From the NCBI RefSeq assembly GCF_013394595.1, contig NZ_CP053348.1:3250001-3314000 (forward strand): 64,000 nucleotides of DNA. The letters run 5' to 3'. Source of the DNA: Winogradskyella forsetii. GTDB lineage: Bacteria > Bacteroidota > Bacteroidia > Flavobacteriales > Flavobacteriaceae. The notes under the pieces are model-generated. The model searched no databases. It was given only the letters and a program-made list of their open reading frames with translations, and was not told the DNA's origin. The translations under genes were made by a program, and so were the position numbers. This document shows, in pieces, positions 19,210-29,286 of the stretch (position 1 is its first letter; each line of letters begins with the position of its first letter).

Positions 19210-19473
19210 CGTTAATAATTGGAATTTTATAAATATATCAAAACCATCCCCTAAAATTTAGAATGCCACAAATAAAAAAGCATTTTTTTGAGGAAAAAAT
19301 ATTTTTTATTTTATAGTGTGATAGAAATCAAAAGAGAATTTATATAAGTGACAGTTCTTACTCTTGAATTCTCTTATTAAACATTTTTTTGCATTCAAAT
19401 AGTTATTAATAATAACTAATTTCAAAAAAAATTTAAAAGCAGCAATTTGTTGTACCTATGTTGCACCCCATCA
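19210..19473. other. AT-rich leader region of the HTCS gene
   Basis: It holds the upstream sequence of the regulator gene after the tRNA terminator. There are several A/T runs and no perfect TAnnTTTG element on the minus strand. No gene or clear repeat was seen. Confidence 0.35.
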
Positions 19474-19506
19474 ATAAAAAAAGCCCTTCAATTTCTTGAA
19501 AGGCTT
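19474..19506 (-). terminator. Terminator of the initiator tRNA transcript
   Basis: On the minus strand an 11-bp stem (arms 19496-19506 and 19481-19491, one mismatch, 4-nt loop) is followed by a run of T. It lies 12 nt after the tRNA 3' end and insulates the HTCS gene from tRNA transcription. Confidence 0.8.
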
Positions 19507-19517
19507 GATTCTTCTAG

Positions 19518-19590
<73 letters not shown>

Positions 19591-19662
19591 ATGTGATCAA
19601 AAAATGAATATCTTAGCTTTTAACTTTCGGTTCATAATGCCGACTAAATCATTTTAGGACTG

Positions 19663-19690
19663 CAAAGATAACACTTTTTTTAGAATACAA
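19663..19690 (-). promoter_or_regulatory. Promoter of tRNA-fMet
   Basis: On the minus strand TTG (19688-19690) is followed after 17 nt by TATCTTTG (19663-19670), a perfect match to the Flavobacteria pattern TTG-N17-23-TAnnTTTG. It lies 72 bp upstream of the tRNA 5' end. Confidence 0.75.
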
Positions 19691-19700
19691 AAGACTAAAC

Positions 19701-19737
19701 AAAAAAAATAACGCTCAAAAATAAAATTGAACGTTAT
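19701..19737 (-). terminator. Terminator of the LRR gene
   Basis: On the minus strand ATAACGTTCAA pairs with TTGAGCGTTAT (one mismatch in 11 bp), followed by eight T residues. It starts 23 nt past the LRR stop codon. Confidence 0.75.
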
Positions 19738-19760
19738 CGGTTATTAATTATGGCAAGTAC

Positions 19761-20600
19761 TTAATCTTCTTCTTCAGTATCCAACGTTACCAATGCACCT
19801 TTCAAATTTGCTTCGTCTAAGTCGAAATCAACAATATTAGGAAGCTGCTCTTTTAAAACTGCATAGTTTCCTTTAAACTGATTATTACTTAAGAGTAATG
19901 TTTTTAAACTTTTTAATTCCACTAACACACCTGGAAGATTTCCATAAAAGGCATTATTTGATAGCACTAATTCTTCTAATTGGGTTAATTCGCCAATTGA
20001 TGATGGAATTGCACCTATTAAATTATTATCAAAAACACTTAGGACTTTTAGAGATTTTAAATTAGATAAACTAGATGGTAACTTCCCCATCAATTGATTA
20101 CTACTCAATATTAAGTTTTCTAAGTTAGTTAAGTCTCCTATTGACGAAGGAATCTGACCGAAAAAATCATTATTAAACAGTTCCAAGGATTTCAAATTGG
20201 TTAAGTTGCCTATATCTGTTGGTATTGCTCCACTAAAGCTATTCGAGAATAATTTTAAGATCTCTAGCTTAGACAAGTTGACTACAGTACTTGGCAATTC
20301 GCCTTCCAACTTATTGAACGATAAATCAAGAACTTTTAAATGTGTTAACTTTGAAATGGATTCTGGAAGACTACCATTTAAGTTATTAAAACTTAAGTTT
20401 ATGGTTACTACGTTATCATCTTCTAAAGTAAGTCCGTACCATTTTGAAACAGGTTGCTCCAAATCCCAAGTGTGATTCCAAGCCTCTCCATTGGTCGTGT
20501 TATATAAATCGATAAGAGCCGCCTTTTGATCTTGGGAAACTCCTGCAAATGAGAGTACTGAAATGAAACAGCATAGTAGTGTTATTTTTAGTGTCTTCAT
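19761..20600 (-). CDS. Secreted leucine-rich-repeat protein
   Basis: 279 residues from the preferred ATG at 20600, just before a clean signal peptide (MKTLKITLLCCFISVLSFA); the frame is open to 20627. Residues about 22-70 resemble the cap of plant-type LRR proteins (ALIDLYNTTNGEAWNH). About eight LRRs of the LxxLxxLxLxxNxLxGxIP type follow, then an acidic tail (DTEEED). Such LRRs make protein or peptide binding surfaces. No T9SS C-terminal sorting domain is evident. Ligand unknown. Confidence 0.8.
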   Translation of the reverse strand: MKTLKITLLCCFISVLSFAGVSQDQKAALIDLYNTTNGEAWNHTWDLEQPVSKWYGLTLEDDNVVTINLSFNNLNGSLPESISKLTHLKVLDLSFNKLEGELPSTVVNLSKLEILKLFSNSFSGAIPTDIGNLTNLKSLELFNNDFFGQIPSSIGDLTNLENLILSSNQLMGKLPSSLSNLKSLKVLSVFDNNLIGAIPSSIGELTQLEELVLSNNAFYGNLPGVLVELKSLKTLLLSNNQFKGNYAVLKEQLPNIVDFDLDEANLKGALVTLDTEEED

Positions 20601-20637
20601 AGGTAGTAGATTTTTGTGGAGGGACACAATAACATCA

Positions 20638-20668
20638 CGAATATAACTACATTGACTTCGAACTGCAA
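20638..20668 (-). promoter_or_regulatory. Candidate promoter of the LRR gene
   Basis: On the minus strand TTG (20666-20668), 20-nt spacer, TATATTCG (20638-20645), one base from TAnnTTTG. It lies 38 bp upstream of the preferred start. Confidence 0.4.
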
Positions 20669-20732
20669 CTTTTTTCGATGAACTACATCAATAAAAAACT
20701 TAAATACCTCTTTTTGAGTATTTTATGAATTT

Positions 20733-20915
20733 TCACTGCTCTATACTTTCAGCTTGAAAATTGACAATTTCCTGATGTTCAATGGTTGTTGTTATTTGAA
20801 TCGGATTGCAACAAATTTCACAATCTTCAATATACTTTTGATGATTTTGGGAGACATCTACGAGCATCGAAATCTGTTCCCAGCAATGTGGACATTGAAA
20901 GAAGTATTCTTCCAT
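20733..20915 (-). CDS. CPXCG motif-containing cysteine-rich protein
   Basis: 60 residues. Two Cys pairs, CPHC near the N-terminus and CEICCNP in the middle, fit the small zinc-ribbon-like CPXCG family. Full length and well conserved in composition; function unknown, cytosolic. It follows the TolC gene by 13 nt in the same direction and may be co-transcribed with the efflux operon. Confidence 0.75.
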   Translation of the reverse strand: MEEYFFQCPHCWEQISMLVDVSQNHQKYIEDCEICCNPIQITTTIEHQEIVNFQAESIEQ

Positions 20916-20928
20916 AATGGTTCAATAT

Positions 20929-22251
20929 TTATAATTCAACATTTAATAATTCTCCACTTATCTGAAGCAACGTCAATTCTGCTAATTTTGCATCATATTT
21001 TGCCTGATTTCTGCTTAACTCTGCATTCAAGAGATTGAGTTGCGCTTGTCTGAACTCTATGGAAGTAACTTGTCCGAGTTTGAATTTTTCTTGAGTACGG
21101 TCAAAATTATTTTGAGCCGTTTTTATATTGTCTTCCTGTACTTGAAAAATCAACAATTTATTTTGATAATCATCCCAAGAATTATTAAAGTTACGCTCAA
21201 TGTCAAGTATTAATTGTTCTTGCTGTAACTGTTGATTCTCCAGAAATATTTTAGAATTTTTCACCTGTGTTATGGTGCTACCACCATCAAATAAGTTCCA
21301 AGTTAAATTGAGACCTGCAGAAACACCAGAACTTGTGTTTTGAAGCGTAAATGCCAAGGGGCTATTATTCGAAGATTCATTCCAACCATAGGAACCAATC
21401 AAACCTAATGTAGGTAAAAACTGAGCTTTGTTGGTTCTAATATCATACTGACTAATATTGATATTGCGTTCTGCCTGTAATAAAGAGACATTATTGGCTT
21501 TGGTTTTTTCTAGAAGTTCTTCTTTATTTAATTGTATCAAGAAATTTAAATCCGTTTCAACAATAAAGTCTTCTGCATATTTACTTCCTAAAATAACGCT
21601 TAAATCGCGCTTCGTGTTTTTCAGTTCCTGTTTAATATTTATAACACTTATACTGTCATTATTAATATCCACTTCAGCATTTAAAACATCTAACTTTGTA
21701 CTTTGACCATAATCAAATTGATAACCAGCTCTGGTTAATCTATTTTTTGATATAATTAAGGTTTCTTCGAGAACATCTTCATTTTCAGTTAACTGTGCTA
21801 CCGTGTAATAGACCGAAAAAAGCTGTAACATGGTTGTTTCAATAGTCTCACGAGCCTCTAATTCTGATAATTGATATTGCTCTTTTAATCGTCTATAGTT
21901 GTATAGGCGCCCCAAACCATCAAATAATGTATAGTTCAAATTGATTGAAGCATTGTATCTGCGTGTTTCCGCACCTTCCGCAACTCGAGTTTCCCCATTT
22001 GCCAACTGACCTTCTGAATTTTGAACATCTAAACTCGCTCCTGCATTTCCTGTAAGTGTTGGTAAGTAACCTGAATTTAAAACATCTTTATTGTTGTCTG
22101 CAACTTCAACCGTATTAGTCGCTATTTTAATACCGTAATTATGTTCCAAAGCCAGCTTAACCGCTTCTTCCGTGGACAGTACTTCTTGTGCAGTAGCTAA
22201 AATTCCGAAGAAAAATAAACTGTATGATATATAGATTTTAATGTTCTTCAT
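20929..22251 (-). CDS. TolC-family outer membrane efflux protein
   Basis: 440 residues with an N-terminal signal peptide. Two long helical repeats rich in Gln, Asn and Leu contain the family features LTWNLFDGG and RTQEKFKLGQVTSIEFRQAQ. It forms the trimeric outer-membrane tunnel for the RND pump encoded just upstream; the two reading frames overlap by 14 nt, so translation is probably coupled. Third component of the tripartite operon. Confidence 0.92.
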   Translation of the reverse strand: MKNIKIYISYSLFFFGILATAQEVLSTEEAVKLALEHNYGIKIATNTVEVADNNKDVLNSGYLPTLTGNAGASLDVQNSEGQLANGETRVAEGAETRRYNASINLNYTLFDGLGRLYNYRRLKEQYQLSELEARETIETTMLQLFSVYYTVAQLTENEDVLEETLIISKNRLTRAGYQFDYGQSTKLDVLNAEVDINNDSISVINIKQELKNTKRDLSVILGSKYAEDFIVETDLNFLIQLNKEELLEKTKANNVSLLQAERNINISQYDIRTNKAQFLPTLGLIGSYGWNESSNNSPLAFTLQNTSSGVSAGLNLTWNLFDGGSTITQVKNSKIFLENQQLQQEQLILDIERNFNNSWDDYQNKLLIFQVQEDNIKTAQNNFDRTQEKFKLGQVTSIEFRQAQLNLLNAELSRNQAKYDAKLAELTLLQISGELLNVEL

Positions 22252-25200
22252 CTATCTTTTGTTCCTTTATAGCGCGTTCTACATCTTCTTTTGCAATTCT
22301 ATTTCCTGTCATCAACCATTTTTTATTGGTCTTAAAACTATTGGTTGCTGACAATAAAATCGGCAAAATCACTAAAGTCAAAATGGTGGCAATACCTATA
22401 CCGTAAGCAATAGAAATTGCCATTGGTTTCAAAAATTGTGCCTGCCTGCTTTTTTCCAACAATAGTGGTGCAATACCAGCTATGGTGGTCAATGAGGTTA
22501 AGAAAATTGCTCTAAATCGTGTCCGGCCAGCTTCATATAGAGCCTCTTCGAACTTCATTCCCGATTTTAAAAAGGCATTGAATTTACCAATCAAGACCAA
22601 ACCATCATTTACCATAATACCAATAAGTGCAATGATACCTAACATGGATAAAATATTAATAGGAAAATCGTGAAACCAGTGTCCCCAAGCCACAGCAATA
22701 AAACTAAATGGAATCAGTAAAATTAACATTAATGGCTGACTATAACTTCTAAATGTAAAGGCAATAACCACATAAATTAAGAATATTACCACAGGCACGG
22801 TTGTTTCTGCAGATTTTGACAATTTTCCCGCCTCACGATTCTGCCCTTCGTAAGACACACCTACAGTTGGGTATTTTGAAAGAATTTCTGGCATTACGTT
22901 ATTTTGAATATCCAGCAGTATTTCTGCCGCACTTCCGTTAGGATCCTTCAAATCCGCATTGACTTGTATTTCACGCTGGCCATTTAAATGACTGATACTT
23001 TCGTCGCCTCTTTTGATGGTATAGGTTGCAATTTCGCCAAATGGCACACGCTGTCCCAAAGGAGATACGATTCGCATGTCATCTAAATCGTTTATAGATG
23101 CTCTATCGCTTCTGTCGTATCTTACCCAGACCCTTATTTCGTCTTGTCCTCTTTGAAAGCGTTGGGCCTGCAAACCAAAGAAACCTGCCCTAACCTGACT
23201 CATTACCTCTCTAAGATTTAAACCAAGTGCATAAGCCGTTTCATTTAATTCTATATTGATTTCCTTAATCCCTTCTGGATCTGTGTCTGTGACATCAGCC
23301 AATAATGAATTCTGTTCCAAAACCTCTCTTAATTCTGTTTTGGCCAACTTAAGCTCTTCTGTATTATTTCCTAATAATGAAATAGAAACCGGAGATCCAC
23401 CAAAGTTACCACCAGACCCAAAAGTTAAACGCTCTACGCCATAAACATTACCCACTTCTTCCCTTATGGCATTGGTTATTTCTGGTGATCCAAAATCACG
23501 TTCCTCTCCAGGTAAGAGGTTCACATTGATACTTGCTTTATTATTACCAGGACCAACACGTTTAATAATATTTTCTACTACGGCTTTGTTTCCCGACTGT
23601 TTCTCTGTAAAGGTCTCATTAACGCGCCATGCCGCAGCTTCTACCAAAGTAATTATTGAATCTGTTATCTTTGGATTTGTTCCCTCTGGCATTAATAAAT
23701 CTATACTAACTCTATCACTTGCAATACTAGGGAAAAATGCCGTTTTTATAATTCCGCCTTGGTTGGCACCTATCGTTAAAATCATTAGTGCTAATAATAT
23801 GGCGAACGTTATAAAGCGTTGGTTCAATGCAAATCTTAAAACAGGACTGTACAAATTATCCCGACAATAGACCATAAACTTATCCCCATATTCATTAATC
23901 ATCCGAAGTTTCAAAAACACCTTTGCTATTCCCTTTTTTTCACCTTTTTCTTCCGACGACATCGTTACCAATGCCTTTGAATGGGCAATATGTGCGGGTA
24001 AAATAATTAATGCTTCTACTAAGGAAACCACCAATGTTAAGATAACTACGACAGAAACTTCACTAAAAAAGTCCCCTATTCTACCTTCCAAAAATAGAAA
24101 CGTAGAGAAGGCCAAAACTGTTGTAATGATAGCTGAGAGAATTGCCGGCAACACCTCCATAGTACCATCAATTGCTGCTTGTATTCTTGGCTTACCTTGT
24201 TCGTAATGTTGATAGATGTTTTCGGCTATCACAATACCATCATCTACCAAGATACCAATAACAATGATCATCCCAAAAAGAGACAAGACGTTAATGGTAA
24301 CTCCAAATTGCGCCGCAAATACAAACATTCCGAGAAAAGCAACCGGTAAACCAAATGCTACCCAAAATGCCAATCTTGTATTTAAAAAAACGGACAAAAA
24401 TAAAAGCACCAAGAAAATTCCCATGGCACCATTTTCTAAGAGTAATTGCGTTCTTTCATTGAGTCGTATGGAAGAATCACTTACAACATCAATTTTAATC
24501 CCTGAATATTTTTGGTTAAACTCCACAATATATGCATTAACCTTATCTGCAGTTGAAATAAGGTCTTCACTATTAGTGTTTGTAATTTCAATATTTACAG
24601 CAACATTGCCATTAAAAAAGGTGGCGTTTGGTGTTTCTGAAAATCGATCCCTAACAGTAGCCACATCCTGTAACCTTACGATAGTTCCGTCATCACTTGC
24701 CCTAACAGGTAGATTGTTTAGCTCGTCACCGTAATACGACCTATTGTTGGCTCTAATTAAATAATCTTCAGTGTCGGTTTTAATATTTCCACCAGTGGTT
24801 AAAATATTGGATTGGGATACTGCAGCAGCAACTTCAGCAAAAGTAAGGTTGTAGGCTAACAAATCATTTTCCCGAACGGCAATTTCTATTTCCTCTTCGG
24901 GATAACCAGTTATATTGATTTGAGAAATCCCTTCCATAGCACGAAGGTCATTTTCAATAGTTCTTCCTATTTGTTTTAAAGCGACGAGTTCAATATTTTC
25001 GCCACTAATTGAAAAATCAATGGTTTGTCTAATCCGTTCTTGTTTGGCAACGACCAATGGCTCCATTCCTGTTGGGAAATTTGGCACACGATCTACAGCG
25101 TTTTTTACCTCTGCCAGCATATCATCTATATCCTCATCACTCTCAATCTCTACCGTTATGCTGCCTCCGTTTTCACGGGAAGTGGATGTCACACGCTCTA

Positions 25201-25432
25201 CACCAATTAATCCTTTTAAATTATCTTCAATTTTAAGCACCACTCCTTCTTCAATCTCTTCTGGTGCTGCTCCTGGATAAGTGATATTTATTGAGATAAT
25301 TTCTGCTTCCTGTAAGGGAAAAAACGACGACTGAAGACGCAACATCCCTAAAACGCCAAAAATGAGAAAAGCGATAATAATTATATTTACCGCAACATCA
25401 TATTTTATAAAATACGCAATAACTTTTCTCAT
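22238..25432 (-). CDS. RND efflux pump, inner-membrane permease (AcrB/HAE1 type)
   Basis: 1064 residues, the normal length for the family, with 12 transmembrane helices in two halves and two large periplasmic loops. The TM4 motif GILVDDGIVIAENI carries the proton-relay acidic residues, and the second half has GIMVNDGLVLIGKF. The proton-driven pump should expel hydrophobic or amphiphilic compounds through the neighbouring TolC protein. Substrates cannot be predicted. No CzcA-type metal motif was recognised. Confidence 0.95.
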   Translation of the reverse strand: MRKVIAYFIKYDVAVNIIIIAFLIFGVLGMLRLQSSFFPLQEAEIISINITYPGAAPEEIEEGVVLKIEDNLKGLIGVERVTSTSRENGGSITVEIESDEDIDDMLAEVKNAVDRVPNFPTGMEPLVVAKQERIRQTIDFSISGENIELVALKQIGRTIENDLRAMEGISQINITGYPEEEIEIAVRENDLLAYNLTFAEVAAAVSQSNILTTGGNIKTDTEDYLIRANNRSYYGDELNNLPVRASDDGTIVRLQDVATVRDRFSETPNATFFNGNVAVNIEITNTNSEDLISTADKVNAYIVEFNQKYSGIKIDVVSDSSIRLNERTQLLLENGAMGIFLVLLFLSVFLNTRLAFWVAFGLPVAFLGMFVFAAQFGVTINVLSLFGMIIVIGILVDDGIVIAENIYQHYEQGKPRIQAAIDGTMEVLPAILSAIITTVLAFSTFLFLEGRIGDFFSEVSVVVILTLVVSLVEALIILPAHIAHSKALVTMSSEEKGEKKGIAKVFLKLRMINEYGDKFMVYCRDNLYSPVLRFALNQRFITFAILLALMILTIGANQGGIIKTAFFPSIASDRVSIDLLMPEGTNPKITDSIITLVEAAAWRVNETFTEKQSGNKAVVENIIKRVGPGNNKASINVNLLPGEERDFGSPEITNAIREEVGNVYGVERLTFGSGGNFGGSPVSISLLGNNTEELKLAKTELREVLEQNSLLADVTDTDPEGIKEINIELNETAYALGLNLREVMSQVRAGFFGLQAQRFQRGQDEIRVWVRYDRSDRASINDLDDMRIVSPLGQRVPFGEIATYTIKRGDESISHLNGQREIQVNADLKDPNGSAAEILLDIQNNVMPEILSKYPTVGVSYEGQNREAGKLSKSAETTVPVVIFLIYVVIAFTFRSYSQPLMLILLIPFSFIAVAWGHWFHDFPINILSMLGIIALIGIMVNDGLVLIGKFNAFLKSGMKFEEALYEAGRTRFRAIFLTSLTTIAGIAPLLLEKSRQAQFLKPMAISIAYGIGIATILTLVILPILLSATNSFKTNKKWLMTGNRIAKEDVERAIKEQKIDEEH

Positions 25433-25433
25433 G

Positions 25434-26576
25434 TTATTCTGTTGGATTTGAAACGTCGGTGGTTTTTGACTCTTTATTGACTTTCACCAACATACCTGCA
25501 TAAGCGCCTGGCACTGATTTTGAAAGAATAACGGTATTATCAGGAATCCCTTTTACTACGACCTCCTTTGGTGAGAAATAAACAGGTTCTACGTCAAGAA
25601 TATCTAATATACTATCTTTTATAATGAAGATTTCTGACTGATCAACCAATAGTTTTCGCGATATTTTGTAGGCATCAGGAATCTCTTTAGCTTCTAATTG
25701 CGCCTCTAAATACATGCCTTCCTTTAAATCCTTTCCCTTAACTTCAACAAACACCGTTACCGTTTGAGTCGCTTGGTCAATACGACCATTTATTCGAGAA
25801 ACCGTGCCTGTATAATTCGTCTGTTTGTTTATCGTATTTAAAGTTACATTCTCGCCTATTTGCAATAGGTCGCTAAACGTTCTACTAATGGCTAACTCTA
25901 ATTCATAAATTGACGTATCTATAAATTCGCCTAACTTCTGTCCTGGCCTTACTAAAGTTCCTTTATTTACTAAAGCCTCTGTTAAAATTCCATTATAAGG
26001 TGCATAGATTCTATATTTTGAAAGACGCTGCTCTAAATTCTTCACATTATAATAAGCAGATTGTACGCCTCGACCAGTAATAAAATAATTGACTTTTTCA
26101 ATATCGGATTTTGGTAATTCCGCAGTACTATTATTCATATCAAAATTCCTTAGGTAAGCTTCCCAAACCGGAAAGGCTTCAGGATAATCTAATCTTAAGT
26201 CTGGCATTAATGAGGTAATCAAATTATACAAATCGCTCTTTGCTGATTGTACTGAGGCATAATATTCACTCGAATTTATACGAATGAGTAACTGACCTTT
26301 TTTATACGGTTGGCCTGCTTTAAAATCTTCTGAAGAATTTTCGAATACGCCTTGGACTTCTGAGTAAAGCTCTAACCTGTCTTTTGCAATAAGATTACCA
26401 TTTGCAGGAATGGTAATGGGTACAGTTGAATTTTTAACCGTATCTACAAAAACAGTCTTTACAACTTTTGCAACTTCTGGCTTAGTCTTCTTATTACTTT
26501 TGACGATTAGGTAAGCGCCAAAGACTGCTGCCAAGATAATAACAGCACCAATTGCAAATAAAAGTAATTTTCTCAT
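25434..26576 (-). CDS. RND periplasmic adaptor (HlyD/AcrA family)
   Basis: 380 residues: an N-terminal membrane helix (about 4-26), beta-barrel and lipoyl-like domain with paired hairpin segments, and a central helical hairpin (about 115-195). GILTEALVNKGTLVRPGQKL is typical of membrane fusion proteins. It links the permease to TolC. First gene of the operon, with one nucleotide between its stop and the permease start. Confidence 0.92.
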   Translation of the reverse strand: MRKLLLFAIGAVIILAAVFGAYLIVKSNKKTKPEVAKVVKTVFVDTVKNSTVPITIPANGNLIAKDRLELYSEVQGVFENSSEDFKAGQPYKKGQLLIRINSSEYYASVQSAKSDLYNLITSLMPDLRLDYPEAFPVWEAYLRNFDMNNSTAELPKSDIEKVNYFITGRGVQSAYYNVKNLEQRLSKYRIYAPYNGILTEALVNKGTLVRPGQKLGEFIDTSIYELELAISRTFSDLLQIGENVTLNTINKQTNYTGTVSRINGRIDQATQTVTVFVEVKGKDLKEGMYLEAQLEAKEIPDAYKISRKLLVDQSEIFIIKDSILDILDVEPVYFSPKEVVVKGIPDNTVILSKSVPGAYAGMLVKVNKESKTTDVSNPTE

Positions 26577-26642
26577 AGAATTCCTTTTGAAGGTTAGCTT
26601 CTAATGTTTTTTTATGAGTTAAGGATTAAAACAAAGAAGCTA

Positions 26643-26650
26643 CAAAAATA
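26643..26650 (-). promoter_or_regulatory. Candidate -7 element of the efflux operon
   Basis: TATTTTTG on the minus strand matches TAnnTTTG, 67 bp upstream of the adaptor gene. No TTG was seen at the expected -33 spacing, so support is partial. Confidence 0.4.
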
Positions 26651-26700
26651 TCCTTTTGGGAATGATTTGCAGTTAAAAAAAACTTAAAAGGAACGATAAG

Positions 26701-28608
26701 TTAAGATAATTCTTCTAATTGAAATTGAGCACTTTCCCAATCTTCCATTAGTTTTTTTATGGATTTTTTCTTTTTCTGATAGGCATCAAAAAACTTTGGG
26801 TCTGAAGCTGTTTTATCATAATCCGTAGCCAACTTAACATCATCGGATTTAATCTCTTTTTCCAGTTGACTGATTTCAGACTCTAAATTACTAATCTTGT
26901 TATTTAAAGACTTTAACTTTTTTTGATCCTCATAGCTTTGTTTATTGCTTTCTTTCGGTTTTTCTGAAATAACGGTTCGCTTTTCGGCTTCTCGTAAATT
27001 TTCAAGATTGCGCTGTTCTAGATAAAAATCAATATCACCTAAATATTCTTTGATATTCTGATCTTTAAATTCATAAACCGTATCTGTTAAACCTTGAAGG
27101 AAATCCCTATCGTGAGAAACCAATATTAAAGTCCCTTCAAATTTCTTTAAAGCTTCCTTAAGTACATTTTTCGATTTAATATCCAAGTGATTTGTTGGCT
27201 CATCCATTATGAGAACATTCAAGGGTTGCAACAATAACTTCGCCAAAGCCAAACGATTACGCTCGCCACCAGAAAGTACTCTCACATACTTTTCTGCTTC
27301 TTCTCCTCTAAATAAAAAAGACCCCAGAATATCACGGACTTTACTTCTATTGGTTTCGTTAGCCGCATCAATCATCGTATCTAAAACAGTTTTACTTCCG
27401 TCTAAATACTCAGCTTGGTTTTGTGCGAAATAGCCGATTTGAACGTTGTGTCCTAAATTTAACTTCCCTTCGTGTTTAATTTCACCAACGATAATTTTTG
27501 CCAAAGTTGATTTTCCTTGTCCATTTTGTCCAACGAAAGCTGTCTTAATATCTCTGGGCACGGCTAAATTAACGTTGTGCAATACCTGTAGTTCTCCATA
27601 AGATTTAGACACATTTTCAAGCTCAACAACCACTTTACCTGGTGTAACAGATACAGGGAAATTTAGGCTCATTACGCTGTTGTCATCTTCATCAACTTCA
27701 ATTCTATCAATTTTATCTAACTTTTTAATTAACGATTGTGCCATGGTTGCCTTAGAAGCTTTAGCCCTGAACTTTTCGATGAGTTTTTCAGTTTGCTCAA
27801 TCTTCTTCTCTTGATTTTTTTGAGCGGCAAGTTGCTGCACTTTCATTTCCTTTCGCAAAGCTAAAAACTTTGTGTAAGGCTTGTTGTAATCATAAATTCT
27901 CCCTAATGAGATTTCGATAGTTCGATTGGTGACGTTATCTAAAAACATCTTATCGTGAGAGACAATGACTACCGCTCCACTATAGCCTTTCAAAAAGTTT
28001 TCCAACCAAATTATAGATTCAATATCCAAGTGGTTGGTTGGCTCATCCAAGAGCAATAAATCGTTATTTTGAAGTAAAAGTTTTGCTAATTCTATACGCA
28101 TTCTCCAACCTCCAGAAAACGTATCGGTCAATTTATCAAAATCTTCACGTTTAAATCCTAAACCTTGAAGGATTTTCTCAGTTTCACCTTGATAATTATA
28201 ACCGCCTAAGATTTCGTATTGATGCTGCACATCATTCAGATCTATCATTAATTGATTATAGGATTCACTTTCGTAATCCGTCCGTTCTGCTAATTGTGTG
28301 TTTATATGTTCTAGTTTGGCTTCACAATCTTTAATTTCCTTAAAAGCTTCATAGGATTCCTCTAAAACGGTTTTGCCAAAATCGAAGTCGATATCCTGTT
28401 TTAGAAACCCTATTTTTAAATCTTTGTCTGCTGCAATTTGTCCTGTATCGGCTTCTTGTTCTTTAGATAAAATTCGAAGCATGGTGGATTTGCCAGCACC
28501 ATTCTTACCGATTAAACCGATTCTGTCCCCAAGACCTAGCTTAAATGTAATTTCCTCAAACAGATATTCACCTTGAAACGAAATGGAAAGATTATGGATA
28601 TTAAGCAT
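26701..28608 (-). CDS. ABC-F family ATPase (ribosome-associated type)
   Basis: 635 residues, two ATPase domains and no membrane segments. Walker A: GKNGAGKST and GQNGQGKST. Signatures: SGGWRMRIELAK and LSGGERNRLALA. Walker B: LLLLDEPTNHLD and VLIMDEPTNHLD. A charged linker (about 240-300) separates the domains and a coiled-coil tail (about 540-635) ends the protein, as in Uup/YheS. ABC-F proteins act on ribosomes. Whether it resolves stalls or gives antibiotic tolerance is not evident. Confidence 0.92.
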   Translation of the reverse strand: MLNIHNLSISFQGEYLFEEITFKLGLGDRIGLIGKNGAGKSTMLRILSKEQEADTGQIAADKDLKIGFLKQDIDFDFGKTVLEESYEAFKEIKDCEAKLEHINTQLAERTDYESESYNQLMIDLNDVQHQYEILGGYNYQGETEKILQGLGFKREDFDKLTDTFSGGWRMRIELAKLLLQNNDLLLLDEPTNHLDIESIIWLENFLKGYSGAVVIVSHDKMFLDNVTNRTIEISLGRIYDYNKPYTKFLALRKEMKVQQLAAQKNQEKKIEQTEKLIEKFRAKASKATMAQSLIKKLDKIDRIEVDEDDNSVMSLNFPVSVTPGKVVVELENVSKSYGELQVLHNVNLAVPRDIKTAFVGQNGQGKSTLAKIIVGEIKHEGKLNLGHNVQIGYFAQNQAEYLDGSKTVLDTMIDAANETNRSKVRDILGSFLFRGEEAEKYVRVLSGGERNRLALAKLLLQPLNVLIMDEPTNHLDIKSKNVLKEALKKFEGTLILVSHDRDFLQGLTDTVYEFKDQNIKEYLGDIDFYLEQRNLENLREAEKRTVISEKPKESNKQSYEDQKKLKSLNNKISNLESEISQLEKEIKSDDVKLATDYDKTASDPKFFDAYQKKKKSIKKLMEDWESAQFQLEELS

Positions 28609-28633
28609 ATTTGTGACATAAGTTACAGAACAT

Positions 28634-28656
28634 CAAACCTAAAAAAGTTATCTTTG
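28634..28656. promoter_or_regulatory. Divergent -7 elements between ABC-F and DUF983 genes
   Basis: TATCTTTG at 28649-28656 (plus) and TAGGTTTG at 28634-28641 (minus) are both perfect TAnnTTTG sites, placed 37 and 25 bp from the ATGs of the DUF983 and ABC-F genes. Neither has an obvious TTG at -33. The two promoters must compete for the same 23 bp. Confidence 0.5.
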
Positions 28657-28693
28657 TTCTTAATTTTAAAAGTGCAAAAGTAAGCTATTAAAT

Positions 28694-29083
28694 ATGATTA
28701 GAAAAGGAATGAAATTGTACAGCATTCTGTTTGGTGTTTGTCCAAAATGCCATCAGGAATCGATGTATGTAAATAAAAACCCTTACGTGCTTTCAGAAGT
28801 TATCAAAATGCAAGAGAAATGCTCGCATTGCCATACTAAATATCAAATAGAACCTTCTTTTTTTTACGGTTCAATGTATGTGAGTTATGGTGTTGGTATT
28901 GCTTTTGCTGTAGCTGCTTTTATCATCAGCTATAATATGTTGGAATCTTCATTGACCATCGCTTTTGTTGCAATTGTAGCTACTTTAATAGGTTTTATGC
29001 CGGTAATAATGAGATTATCCCGTAATATTTGGATTAATCTCTTTTTGAGTTATGATAAAAGCAAAGCTAAAAGCCCATCCTAG
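28694..29083 (+). CDS. DUF983 family membrane protein
   Basis: 129 residues. Two Cys pairs (CPKC and CSHC, about 15-43) form a zinc-ribbon-like N-terminus. Two transmembrane helices follow (about 58-80 and 85-107), then a short basic tail. This matches DUF983. Function unknown; in some bacteria family members lie beside cytochrome oxidase genes, but not here. Transcribed divergently from the ABC-F gene. Confidence 0.82.
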   Translation: MIRKGMKLYSILFGVCPKCHQESMYVNKNPYVLSEVIKMQEKCSHCHTKYQIEPSFFYGSMYVSYGVGIAFAVAAFIISYNMLESSLTIAFVAIVATLIGFMPVIMRLSRNIWINLFLSYDKSKAKSPS

Positions 29084-29145
29084 CCTTCCCCAAGGAAGGG
29101 ACTCTTACTCGAATGGATAAAAACATGTTATATTCTATAATACAA

Positions 29146-29173
29146 ACTGAGAACTGTGGACTGAAAACTGCCG
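29146..29173. repeat. ACTGNNN heptamer array, degenerate block
   Basis: Four consecutive 7-bp units in one phase: ACTGAGA, ACTGTGG, ACTGAAA, ACTGCCG. It lies about 115 bp from the main array, in the same gap between the convergent DUF983 and FAD oxidoreductase genes. Confidence 0.6.
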
Positions 29174-29286
29174 ACGATGGATCCTGTTTAAAAGCTATTT
29201 CAATAAGTTATACCAAGAAAACACCAAGGCGCACAAAGAAAAAAGGTCGGTACTTGAAATAAAACTTCCTACAATAGACATTTAAT

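Noticed and set aside
24216-24734. 172-codon plus-strand open frame opposite the RND permease
   Set aside because: It is antisense to a clear, full-length efflux permease and has no recognisable motif or sensible composition.
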